From: Nitratiruptor sp.
GTDB lineage: Bacteria; Campylobacterota; Campylobacteria; Campylobacterales; Nitratiruptoraceae
Direction of reading: 5' to 3'
Assembly (NCBI GenBank): GCA_015494595.1
Contig: WGAX01000190.1
Coordinates: forward strand, 1 to 9,084
Length of the DNA: 9,084 bases
The first letter of the stretch is position 1. Each line of letters begins with the position of its first letter. The notes under the pieces were generated by a model. It had not been told where the DNA came from, searched no databases, and saw only the letters and a list, made by a program, of their open reading frames with translations. Both the position numbers and the translations under genes were made by a program. Of this stretch, positions 1 to 6,035 are shown in pieces.

Positions 1-612
1 AGCAGTGAGTATGAGAAGAGGAAACTTTTTATCGATGATGAGGGTAATCTCAATGTCCATCAGTTAAGAGCGAAACTCAGAAAACTCAAATCGCAGCATC
101 CAGAGATTGAGTTGGCTATTGTTGACTATTTGCAGCTAATGAGTGGTAGCGGTACAAAAGATAGACATCTAGAGATTAGTGAGATTAGCAGAAGCCTCAA
201 ACTCTTAGCAAGAGAGCTTGATATTCCAATTATTGCACTCTCACAGCTTAACAGATCTTTAGAGAGTAGAGTAGACAAAAGACCGATGCTCAGCGATTTA
301 AGAGAATCGGGAGCTATTGAGCAAGATGCCGATGTGATTTTGTTTGTCTATCGAGATGATGTGTATAAAATCAAAGAGGCAAAACAGAAAATGAAAGAGG
401 CGCAAAAAAAAGGGGAGTTGGCTAATATCAAAATAGAGGAGAAGAGGGTAGAGGAGGCAGAGATTATTATTGGAAAGCAGAGAAATGGACCCACTGGCGT
501 AGTGAAGCTATGGTTTCATAAAGATTATGTGAAGTTTGCAGAAGAGGCTGCAGAAACCATTAGAGAGTATGAAACAAGAGAGAGTACTATAGAAATTCCT
601 AGTAATCTTTAA
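1..612 (+). CDS. dnaB: Replicative DNA helicase DnaB, C-terminal part (5' end outside window)
   Basis: The frame is open from base 1 and gives 203 residues, roughly the last 40 percent of a DnaB of usual length (about 480 aa). DnaB is the hexameric ATP-dependent helicase that unwinds the chromosome at the fork. The visible part covers much of the RecA-like motor. The Walker B strand is IELAIVDYLQLM (window residues about 36-47). Next comes the H3/H4 region with ALSQLNRSLE and RPMLSDLRESGAIEQDADVI, then the final strand EAEIIIGKQRNGPTGVVKLWF near residues 152-172. The Walker A motif is off the left edge. Between FVYRDDVY and EAEIIIGKQ lies a roughly 30-residue Lys/Glu-rich insertion, which I recall from Helicobacter/Campylobacter DnaB. 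The TAA stop shares its last A with the ATG of comEC, so the two genes are probably co-transcribed and translationally coupled. The identification is firm; only the N-terminus is missing. Confidence 0.96.
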   Translation, partial: SSEYEKRKLFIDDEGNLNVHQLRAKLRKLKSQHPEIELAIVDYLQLMSGSGTKDRHLEISEISRSLKLLARELDIPIIALSQLNRSLESRVDKRPMLSDLRESGAIEQDADVILFVYRDDVYKIKEAKQKMKEAQKKGELANIKIEEKRVEEAEIIIGKQRNGPTGVVKLWFHKDYVKFAEEAAETIREYETRESTIEIPSNL

Positions 613-1850
613 TGCTTAAAGCCCCTCTTTTTATCTCTTACAAGGAGCGTGTATCTGTTTTTTTGATACTGTTAGCAGTTGCTTTTTTCTCTTTAGGGCA
701 ACAGTTTTTGCTCTATCAGAAGTTTATAGACAAAAAGCGCTACTTTACTACTGCTACTGTATTGGCTCAATATGAAAAAAATAGAAAAATAGTCTTAAAA
801 CTCCAAACCAAAGAGGGCTTTACTTTTTATACTTCTACAAAGGAAGAGTTGAAAGATTTACGCGACAGAGAGATTAAAGTTTTGCTTTTTCGTCCCAAAA
901 AAGTGCCAAGCTTTTTGGAGTTTTTGCGCCACTTCTACTACCCTAGCTATATTGTCTCAGTTTTGCCCAAAAATAGGCGTCTGATACTCAAAGAGTATAT
1001 TACAAAGCAGCATCAAAAAAGCTTTTTTAAGGAGCTTTTTGGTGCACTTTTTTTAGCTACTGCACTCTCAAAGCAGAGTAGGGACTACTTGGCAAATTTT
1101 GGTATAAGCCACTTGGTAGCAATTAGTGGGTTTCATCTAGGACTTATTAGCGGTGTTGTGACATTTTTGCTGGCTTTAATGCTGCGACCGCTTTGGCAGC
1201 GTTTTGTGCCCTATTTGAATCTTTACTTTTTTGCCTCCCTCGTAGCTATTGGAGTTGCAGCTTGGTATATGAGTTTTGTGGGTTTTTTGCCCTCTTTAGT
1301 GCGCTCATTTGTGATGATGGTGATTGGTTTTTTGCTCTTTATATGGGGTATAGAGATTTTAAGTTTTGAGTTACTTTTTTGGATAGGGATTGCCATTATA
1401 GCCTTTTTTCCTCGGTTTCTCTTCTCTTATGCTTTTTGGCTCTCTATGAGTGGAGTTTTTATGATTTATCTCTTTTTGCACCATTTCAAAAAGCTTCGGT
1501 GGTGGCAAATAGTAGTATTTCTTAATTTTTGGGTCTTTTGGCTGATGTTGCCAATTGGTATGGCTATTTTTGAAAAATTTAGCTTCTATCAATTTTTCTC
1601 TCCGTTTTTGAGTATTCTCTTTACTATTTTTTACCCTCTGGAGGGGCTGCTTCATCTTTTTGGTATTGGAGGAGTGCTTGATAGTAGTTTGAGCTTTTTA
1701 GCCCAAAAGCCTCACTTTATAAAAGCAGTGGTGCCCTGGTGGTTTATAGCAGCTTATATAGGATTGCTGTTTGGCTCAATTTATAGGAGAGCATTGCTGT
1801 GGGCTCTCTTGGGAAGTGTTGCTGGTATATTGATTTATAATATAGCATAG
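612..1850 (+). CDS. comEC: ComEC/Rec2-family DNA-uptake channel, short form
   Basis: This 412-residue polytopic inner-membrane protein belongs to the ComEC/Rec2 competence family, which carries transforming single-stranded DNA across the cytoplasmic membrane. An N-terminal membrane anchor (residues about 14-35) precedes a soluble segment of about 100 residues (40-140). A competence domain of many hydrophobic helices follows (about 140-410). The hallmark FGISHLVAISGFHLGLISG lies at 163-181 and the second motif LPSLVRSFVMM at 226-236. There is no C-terminal metallo-beta-lactamase domain, so this is the short form I associate with Campylobacterota. The ATG overlaps the dnaB stop (TAATG) and no Shine-Dalgarno sequence is visible, so initiation probably depends on termination of dnaB. 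The last 75 bp run antisense to the 3' end of yihY. Phe, Leu and Trp are very abundant. Family assignment is strong; actual natural competence of the organism is inference. Confidence 0.93.
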   Translation: MLKAPLFISYKERVSVFLILLAVAFFSLGQQFLLYQKFIDKKRYFTTATVLAQYEKNRKIVLKLQTKEGFTFYTSTKEELKDLRDREIKVLLFRPKKVPSFLEFLRHFYYPSYIVSVLPKNRRLILKEYITKQHQKSFFKELFGALFLATALSKQSRDYLANFGISHLVAISGFHLGLISGVVTFLLALMLRPLWQRFVPYLNLYFFASLVAIGVAAWYMSFVGFLPSLVRSFVMMVIGFLLFIWGIEILSFELLFWIGIAIIAFFPRFLFSYAFWLSMSGVFMIYLFLHHFKKLRWWQIVVFLNFWVFWLMLPIGMAIFEKFSFYQFFSPFLSILFTIFYPLEGLLHLFGIGGVLDSSLSFLAQKPHFIKAVVPWWFIAAYIGLLFGSIYRRALLWALLGSVAGILIYNIA

Positions 1851-2600
1851 TTTTAAACCATAGAGGTAGATAATCCACGAGATATAGATCCATAAAAAAA
1901 AGAATAAAATGGCACTAAAGGAGCCATAAATTGTGGTATATGTCTTGTTATATACTACATAGTAGACAAAGAAGTTCTTGCTTATATCCCAAAGTGAGGA
2001 GGCAATAAAAGAGGAGATAATAGCTGCTTTAGTATCAACAGGAGCGGTAGAGGAGATTTTGTAGGTAATTAAAAAGATTAGCCAGATAATAAGATAAGGA
2101 AAGATAGAGAGTATATCTATCCAGTTGGTATAGTTTGAGCTATTAAGCAGATGTTGCAACTTGGTAGAGAGGTAAAAGGATAGTGCCAAGCCTATGGGTG
2201 CTAAGGTCATAAGAGTCCAGTAAAGCGTAATAGAGCTCCAAAAGCCTCTAGGTTTGGTATGAAAAATCTTATTAACAATATACTCATAGTTGATAAAAAA
2301 CATAATAGAGGCAAATAGCACAAAGACAAAACCGATAAGCCCCAATTTTGAGCTGTTTTGCAAAAAGGTATCTAGATAGCTGCTAATACTCTCATGCTGG
2401 GCAGGTATGAGGTTGGAGAAGATAAAGTGCTTGATTTTTGTGTAACTCTCTTGAAAACTTGGCAGTCTAATGAAGATAGAGAAGCTTACAAGCAACAGAG
2501 GAATAATAGAAAAGATAGTATGGAAACTAAGGGAGGAGGCGTAAAGTGTAATATCCTCATCATAGATACGCCAAAAAAGCTCCCTTAGCTTTTGTAGCAT
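1776..2600 (-). CDS. YihY/virulence factor BrkB family membrane protein
   Basis: This is a 274-residue inner-membrane protein of the YihY/BrkB family, often mis-annotated as ribonuclease BN (rbn); the true RNase BN is the unrelated enzyme ElaC. About six hydrophobic segments can be seen, near residues 28-45, 86-108, 124-146, 165-182, 192-216 and 228-255. The N-terminal family signature LYASSLSFHTIFSIIPLLL is at 19-37. The C-terminal signature YGSFSAILFFFLWIYISWII is at 225-244. The ATG overlaps the glcD stop by one base (TAATG), so translation is probably coupled. The C-terminal tail after residue 257, rich in Ser, Gln and Asn, is encoded by the 75 bp that overlap comEC on the opposite strand and may be a dispensable extension. 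The molecular role of the family is unsettled; transport or envelope functions have been proposed. Family call firm, function unknown. Confidence 0.9.
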   Translation of the reverse strand: MLQKLRELFWRIYDEDITLYASSLSFHTIFSIIPLLLVSFSIFIRLPSFQESYTKIKHFIFSNLIPAQHESISSYLDTFLQNSSKLGLIGFVFVLFASIMFFINYEYIVNKIFHTKPRGFWSSITLYWTLMTLAPIGLALSFYLSTKLQHLLNSSNYTNWIDILSIFPYLIIWLIFLITYKISSTAPVDTKAAIISSFIASSLWDISKNFFVYYVVYNKTYTTIYGSFSAILFFFLWIYISWIIYLYGLKLCYIINQYTSNTSQESPQQCSPIN

Positions 2601-3982
2601 TAAAGCCCCATTTTGCCAGGATTTAGGATATGATTTGGATCAAAGGCTTCTTTAATGCGTCTAAAGAGCTGCATCTCAGCTTCACTAAAAGCCATCTGCA
2701 TAAATGGTGCTTTTGCCAACCCTATGCCGTGCTCCCCACTAAGAGTCCCGCCAATCTCTATAGTCATTTTGAAAATCTCTTCAATTGCCTTGTAGCCAAT
2801 TTCCACCTGTTTTGGATCGCTGCCATCTACCATCACATTGGTATGCACATTTCCATCGCCTGTATGGCCAAAGCAGGGAATTTTGACACTATATTTTTTG
2901 GAGATCTTCTCAACCTCTTCTAAGTAGCGTGGCAGCTCGCTTCTAGGCACCGTTACATCTTCGTTGATCTTCTTGCTGCCATAAATGGTGATGCTTTGAC
3001 TTGCATTGCGCCTTGCAAACCAAATATCTGCTGCCTCTTGCTCATCTTTTGCTATGCGAAACTCGCTAGCGCCATTCTCTTGGAAAAATTTCTCAAGTAG
3101 CGCTATTTGATAATCGATCTCCTCTTCCACATTACCATCAATATCGCTAATAAGGATCGCTCCAGCGTCAGTCGGTAAGCCTTTGTGAAACTTCTTTTCT
3201 ACTGCTTTTATTGTCAGATTATCCAAAAACTCCATCGCTACCGGATTTGCTCCTCCAGCTAAGGATTTATAGACTGCATTCATCGCTTGTGTGACTGTAG
3301 GAAAGACGCCCATAACAGTTTTGCTCAGGCGCGGTTTAGAGAGGAGTTTGAGCGTGATTTCTGTAATAACTGCCAAAGTTCCCTCGCTTGCAATGAGAAT
3401 TCCTGCCACATTGTACCCAGCCACATCTTTGATAGTCTTTTTACCAGCTCGAATAATATCCCCATTTGGCAGCACCGCTCTTAATGCCATTACATAATCT
3501 TTGGTAATGCCATACTTGGCAGCTCGCATCCCCCCGGCATTTTCTGCCACATTGCCGCCAATTGTAGAGTACTCTTGACTGGCTGGATCGGGAGGATAGA
3601 AGAGTCCTAGCTTTTCCACTTCGCGCTGCAGCTCTTTGTTAATGACGCCCGGCTGCACTACCGCCACCATATTTTTGGTATCAATCTCTAAGATTTTATT
3701 CATATGTTTTTCTACTGCAAGCACCACACCGCCACTCACTGGCAAAGCACCACCTGTAAAGCCACTGCCTGCACCTCTTGGCACGACAGGAATTTTTCTT
3801 TCATTGCAGTAGCGCAAAATCTTGCTTATATCCTCCTCATTGCGCGGAAACAGCACCGCCTCTGGCTCAAAATGCTCCCTCGTGGCATCATAGGAGTAGG
3901 CAAGTCGGTGGGCTCTGTCATCTTTGACATTCTCTTTGCCTACAATTGCTTGGAATTTTTTTATATCCTTTTTCTCGATCAT
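2600..3982 (-). CDS. glcD: FAD-linked oxidase, GlcD family (glycolate/D-lactate/2-hydroxyacid dehydrogenase type)
   Basis: This 460-residue flavoprotein has the normal length for the GlcD/D-2-hydroxyacid dehydrogenase family. The PCMH-type FAD domain carries VVPRGAGSGFTGGALP (66-81) and DPASQEYSTIGGNVAENAGG (132-151). The C-terminal oxidase domain carries CFGHTGDGNVH (370-380), SGEHGIGLAK (415-424) and the closing DPNHILNPGKMGL (448-460). It should oxidise a 2-hydroxyacid such as glycolate or D-lactate to the 2-oxoacid and pass electrons to an iron-sulfur partner or quinone. No GlcE or GlcF partner is in the window, so the substrate and acceptor cannot be decided; D-lactate or D-2-hydroxyglutarate are equally possible. 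The ATG is preceded by GGAG with a 5-nt spacer and overlaps the pgbA-like stop by 4 bp (ATGA). Its GC content looks higher than that of comEC (36 of 60 bases at 3721-3780 against 21 of 60 at 661-720), reflecting soluble versus membrane codon content. Confidence 0.93.
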   Translation of the reverse strand: MIEKKDIKKFQAIVGKENVKDDRAHRLAYSYDATREHFEPEAVLFPRNEEDISKILRYCNERKIPVVPRGAGSGFTGGALPVSGGVVLAVEKHMNKILEIDTKNMVAVVQPGVINKELQREVEKLGLFYPPDPASQEYSTIGGNVAENAGGMRAAKYGITKDYVMALRAVLPNGDIIRAGKKTIKDVAGYNVAGILIASEGTLAVITEITLKLLSKPRLSKTVMGVFPTVTQAMNAVYKSLAGGANPVAMEFLDNLTIKAVEKKFHKGLPTDAGAILISDIDGNVEEEIDYQIALLEKFFQENGASEFRIAKDEQEAADIWFARRNASQSITIYGSKKINEDVTVPRSELPRYLEEVEKISKKYSVKIPCFGHTGDGNVHTNVMVDGSDPKQVEIGYKAIEEIFKMTIEIGGTLSGEHGIGLAKAPFMQMAFSEAEMQLFRRIKEAFDPNHILNPGKMGL

Positions 3983-4656
3983 TGCTGCTCCATCAAGCTT
4001 TTATAATACTCATTGAAATTGGGAATCTCTTTTTTACCAAAAAAATCAAAAATTGAGCTCTCAATCTCTTTAAGGCGAGAGTAAAAAGGGAGTTTTACAA
4101 CTTTTGTATCGGCTTTTATCGGCAAAGCCTTCACTTTTTTAAAGCTATAGCAATCCACAACTGCAGTGCCATCCTTTAAAGCTAGGTAGATTTTTGCCAA
4201 AGCAAACTTATTGCAAAAATTTTTAAAATCTTTGCGTGATGGGACAGGGTGTTTGGCTTTGGAGAGCTCGGTAGCAAAAAGATCTGGATGTAAAAGCTCA
4301 TCATCAACTTGGCTAGCAACTGCTTGATAGCTAGGAAGGTTTGGAGCGATAATAAGAGCTCGATCATAGAGATAGCCCAAAATCACCTCATCACCCTTTT
4401 GGGGCAAAGTTTTTGGACGAGGCAGAGCATCTTGCGCAAGTGCGTCAAAAACCTCAAATCTAATTTTGTCTTTTGCTATGACAATAGCACGGGCAACAAT
4501 ACTAGCGTGCTCTTTGTCATAGTGGTGAATTACAATGCCGCTTGTGCCTACAGGATAGGAGGTGGGATGAATAGTTGCTCCATCTTTTGTAGCAGTTACT
4601 ATCTCATTTGCCATCATTGCAAGGCTAAAGAGTAGTAGAGTTATTATACGTAACAA
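3979..4656 (-). CDS. Secreted PgbA N-terminal-domain (PGBA_N) family protein
   Basis: This 225-residue exported protein resembles the N-terminal domain of Helicobacter pylori PgbA (HP0508) and the Campylobacter protein next to glcD (Cj1214c). Matching stretches are SGIVIHHYDKEHASIVARA (39-57), ALPRPKTLPQKGDEVILGYL (77-96), YDRALIIAPN (97-106), LHPDLFATELSKAKHPVPSR (121-140) and PFYSRLKEIESSIFDFFG (190-207). A signal peptide covers residues 1-16, with likely cleavage after AMMA. The start is TTG: an AAGGAG box 5 nt upstream supports it, and the first ATG (codon 14) would destroy the signal peptide. H. pylori PgbA carries a long charged C-terminal region linked to plasminogen binding; this protein stops after the conserved domain and ends in EQQ. 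A plasminogen role is therefore unsupported; the core domain presumably has a periplasmic or envelope function that is unknown. First gene of the minus-strand operon. Confidence 0.83.
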   Translation of the reverse strand: MLRIITLLLFSLAMMANEIVTATKDGATIHPTSYPVGTSGIVIHHYDKEHASIVARAIVIAKDKIRFEVFDALAQDALPRPKTLPQKGDEVILGYLYDRALIIAPNLPSYQAVASQVDDELLHPDLFATELSKAKHPVPSRKDFKNFCNKFALAKIYLALKDGTAVVDCYSFKKVKALPIKADTKVVKLPFYSRLKEIESSIFDFFGKKEIPNFNEYYKSLMEQQ

Positions 4657-4661
4657 GAAAA

Positions 4662-4667
4662 CTCCTT
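4662..4667 (-). promoter_or_regulatory. Shine-Dalgarno AAGGAG fixing the TTG start of the PgbA-like gene
   Basis: On the minus strand AAGGAG is followed by the 5-nt spacer TTTTC and then TTG. It is the only good ribosome-binding site near this gene, and it justifies choosing a TTG start over the internal ATG codons 14 and 15. Confidence 0.7.
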
Positions 4668-4756
4668 TTTAGCTTTTTTATAATGATACCAAACTTTTTT
4701 ACCCAAAAACTGCTTTTAAAGTTTATAGTTGCTTATTTTAATTTGGCTACAAAATC

Positions 4757-4781
4757 TTCTAAAAATATTAAATTTTAAGAA
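4757..4781. repeat. 25-bp AT-rich imperfect palindrome
   Basis: The sequence starts TTCTAAAAAT and ends ATTTTAAGAA. It is symmetric about 4769, with two mismatched pairs (4761/4777 and 4767/4771) and an unpaired centre. It lies upstream of the M23 gene promoter. It could be an operator half of a divergent regulatory site, but in sequence this AT-rich a chance palindrome is not improbable. Confidence 0.35.
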
Positions 4782-4796
4782 ATCCTACAAGGATTT
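4780..4796. repeat. Perfect 6-bp inverted repeat AAATCC-n5-GGATTT
   Basis: AAATCC (4780-4785), spacer TACAA, GGATTT (4791-4796). It ends 12 nt before the GATAAT box, so it occupies the -35 region of the presumed M23 promoter. That position would suit a repressor or activator site. It directly abuts the AT-rich palindrome at 4757-4781. Confidence 0.35.
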
Positions 4797-4808
4797 ACAA
4801 GCTTTTTC

Positions 4809-4814
4809 GATAAT
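4809..4814 (+). promoter_or_regulatory. Putative -10 box (GATAAT) for the M23-mgtE-Nudix operon
   Basis: GATAAT matches TATAAT at five of six positions and is preceded by a T-rich stretch (CTTTTTC). Transcription would start near 4821, leaving a leader of about 27 nt that contains the strong SD. No good -35 hexamer lies at 16-18 nt; the inverted repeat is there instead. Confidence 0.4.
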
Positions 4815-4834
4815 GAGGATCTCTTTTGAGCTAT

Positions 4835-4840
4835 AGGAGG
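4835..4840 (+). promoter_or_regulatory. Strong Shine-Dalgarno AGGAGG for the M23 peptidase
   Basis: A perfect AGGAGG sits 7 nt before the ATG at 4848. It is the best ribosome-binding site in the window and supports this start for the signal-peptide-bearing protein. Confidence 0.8.
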
Positions 4841-4847
4841 TTGGAGT

Positions 4848-6035
4848 ATGAAATTTATATGGATACTTTTTATTATTACAGCTCTTTTGGCGGAGAGTGT
4901 AGTAAGGTATCACTGGCCAAGAGGAGAGACACTGCTAAGCTTTTTTAAAAAACACCATATTCCTCCACAAGTCTACTACAATCTAGATAGAGAGGCTAAA
5001 GAGTTGGCAGATGAGATACGAGCAGGGGTAGAGTATTTTGTTGCATATGATAACAAGGGAAGGGTTGTACATCTTTTAGTACCTATTAATGAGGAGTTGC
5101 AACTGCATCTTATAAAGAAGAGAGATAGGTATATAATCGATTTTGTACCAATTTTTTATCGAAGACTTGAAGGTGAATTTTCTGTGGCGATCCACTCAAA
5201 TCCCTATAGAGATATTGTCAAGCGAAGCGGCAATATCGAGCTAGCCCGTGAATTTGTCTCTGCTTTTAAGCATAGAGTAGATTTTTCTCACGCAATTTAT
5301 AAAGGGGATCATCTAGCAATCATCTATGAGCAGAAAGTGAGACTAGGAAAGTTTTTTGGTGCTCCCAAAATTAAAGCTGCAGTTATAGAGACGGGAGGGA
5401 AAAAAAACTATGTCTTTTACTATCAAGGATACTACTATGATCAGTTTGGAAAAAAGATAGAGAAAATTATTTTCCAATCTCCTATAAAATATGCTAGGAT
5501 TACATCTCGGTTTACCTTAAGAAGATGGCATCCCATTTTGCACCGTTACCGTGCCCATTTAGGGGTAGATTTTGGAGCAAGACGAGGAACGCCTGTGAGA
5601 GCTGCAGGAAGTGGGCGGGTACTATTTGCCGGGCGTAAAGGTGGATATGGTAATACAGTTATTATTCTTCATAAAAATGGTTATAAAACCCTTTATGCCC
5701 ATCTTTCTAAATTTAGAAGAGGAATATACCGCGGTCGATATGTGCATCAAGGACAGGTTATTGGGTATGTGGGAAGTACAGGACTAAGTACTGGTCCCCA
5801 TCTTCATTTTGGTCTTTATAAAGATGAGCGAGCTATTAACCCTTTACCTCTTATAAAAGTTGCAAAGAGTGGATTGTGGGGGAAAAAGCTGCGAGATTTC
5901 AAAAAAAAGGTGCGTATATATAAAAAGCGTTTAGATGCGCTTTTAAATGATCAAGCAATACCAGAGATACCAGAAATTTATGATTTGGTATGGAAAGAGC
6001 TCTGGTGCAAAGGATGGAAAAATGCAGAAGGATGA
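4848..6035 (+). CDS. M23-family zinc peptidoglycan hydrolase (Csd3/HdpA/Pgp3 type)
   Basis: This 395-residue exported endopeptidase/carboxypeptidase acts on peptidoglycan peptides in the periplasm. An N-terminal hydrophobic signal (residues 1-15, likely cleavage after LLAES or just before) is followed by two non-catalytic domains (about 20-205). The LytM/M23 domain follows (about 215-335), with HLGVD giving ligands H237 and D241, YAHLS giving H285, and GPHLHFGLY giving H318 and H320. All expected zinc and catalytic residues are therefore present. A basic helical tail (about 345-395) closes the protein. Length and architecture resemble H. pylori Csd3/HdpA (HP0506) and C. jejuni Pgp3, which trim or cut cross-linked muropeptides and influence helical shape. 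The position beside pgbA-like and glcD genes is the same as in those genomes, as I recall. First gene of a plus-strand operon; its end overlaps mgtE by 14 bp. Function by homology is strong; shape control here is inference. Confidence 0.92.
   Translation: MKFIWILFIITALLAESVVRYHWPRGETLLSFFKKHHIPPQVYYNLDREAKELADEIRAGVEYFVAYDNKGRVVHLLVPINEELQLHLIKKRDRYIIDFVPIFYRRLEGEFSVAIHSNPYRDIVKRSGNIELAREFVSAFKHRVDFSHAIYKGDHLAIIYEQKVRLGKFFGAPKIKAAVIETGGKKNYVFYYQGYYYDQFGKKIEKIIFQSPIKYARITSRFTLRRWHPILHRYRAHLGVDFGARRGTPVRAAGSGRVLFAGRKGGYGNTVIILHKNGYKTLYAHLSKFRRGIYRGRYVHQGQVIGYVGSTGLSTGPHLHFGLYKDERAINPLPLIKVAKSGLWGKKLRDFKKKVRIYKKRLDALLNDQAIPEIPEIYDLVWKELWCKGWKNAEG
6009..6014 (+). promoter_or_regulatory. Shine-Dalgarno AAAGGA deciding the mgtE start
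   Basis: AAAGGA lies inside the end of the M23 gene, 7 nt before the ATG at 6022. It supports this start over the frame's first ATG at 5947, which would add 25 residues (with YQRYQKFMIWYG) that do not resemble an MgtE N-terminus and would overlap the peptidase gene by 89 bp. Confidence 0.65.

Larger units (their letters stand above)
4657..4847. promoter_or_regulatory. Divergent intergenic regulatory region between PgbA-like and M23 genes
   Basis: This 191-bp, strongly AT-rich gap separates two divergent operons and must hold promoters for both. On the plus strand I see GATAAT (4809-4814) close to the M23 gene and a perfect TATAAT further away (4679-4684). On the minus strand TATCAT (4688 to 4683) is a plausible -10 box giving a short leader before the pgbA-like SD. 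No convincing -35 boxes are seen. That fits the T-rich, -35-poor sigma-70 promoters described for Campylobacter and Helicobacter. Two adjacent palindromes (4757-4781, 4780-4796) lie between the promoters. No small gene is visible. Confidence 0.6.

Noticed and set aside
1776..2600. Annotation as ribonuclease BN (rbn)
   Set aside because: The YihY family inherited that name by error; the sequence is a polytopic membrane protein with no nuclease motif.
4679..4684. Perfect TATAAT as the main promoter of the M23 gene
   Set aside because: It would give a leader of about 160 nt with no visible structure to justify it; its TTATAA core also reads on the other strand near the pgbA-like start. Kept only as a possibility in the intergenic entry.
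5947..6021. N-terminal extension of MgtE from an earlier in-frame ATG
   Set aside because: It would overlap the M23 gene by 89 bp, gives a 477-aa protein longer than usual, and lacks the good SD that precedes the ATG at 6022.
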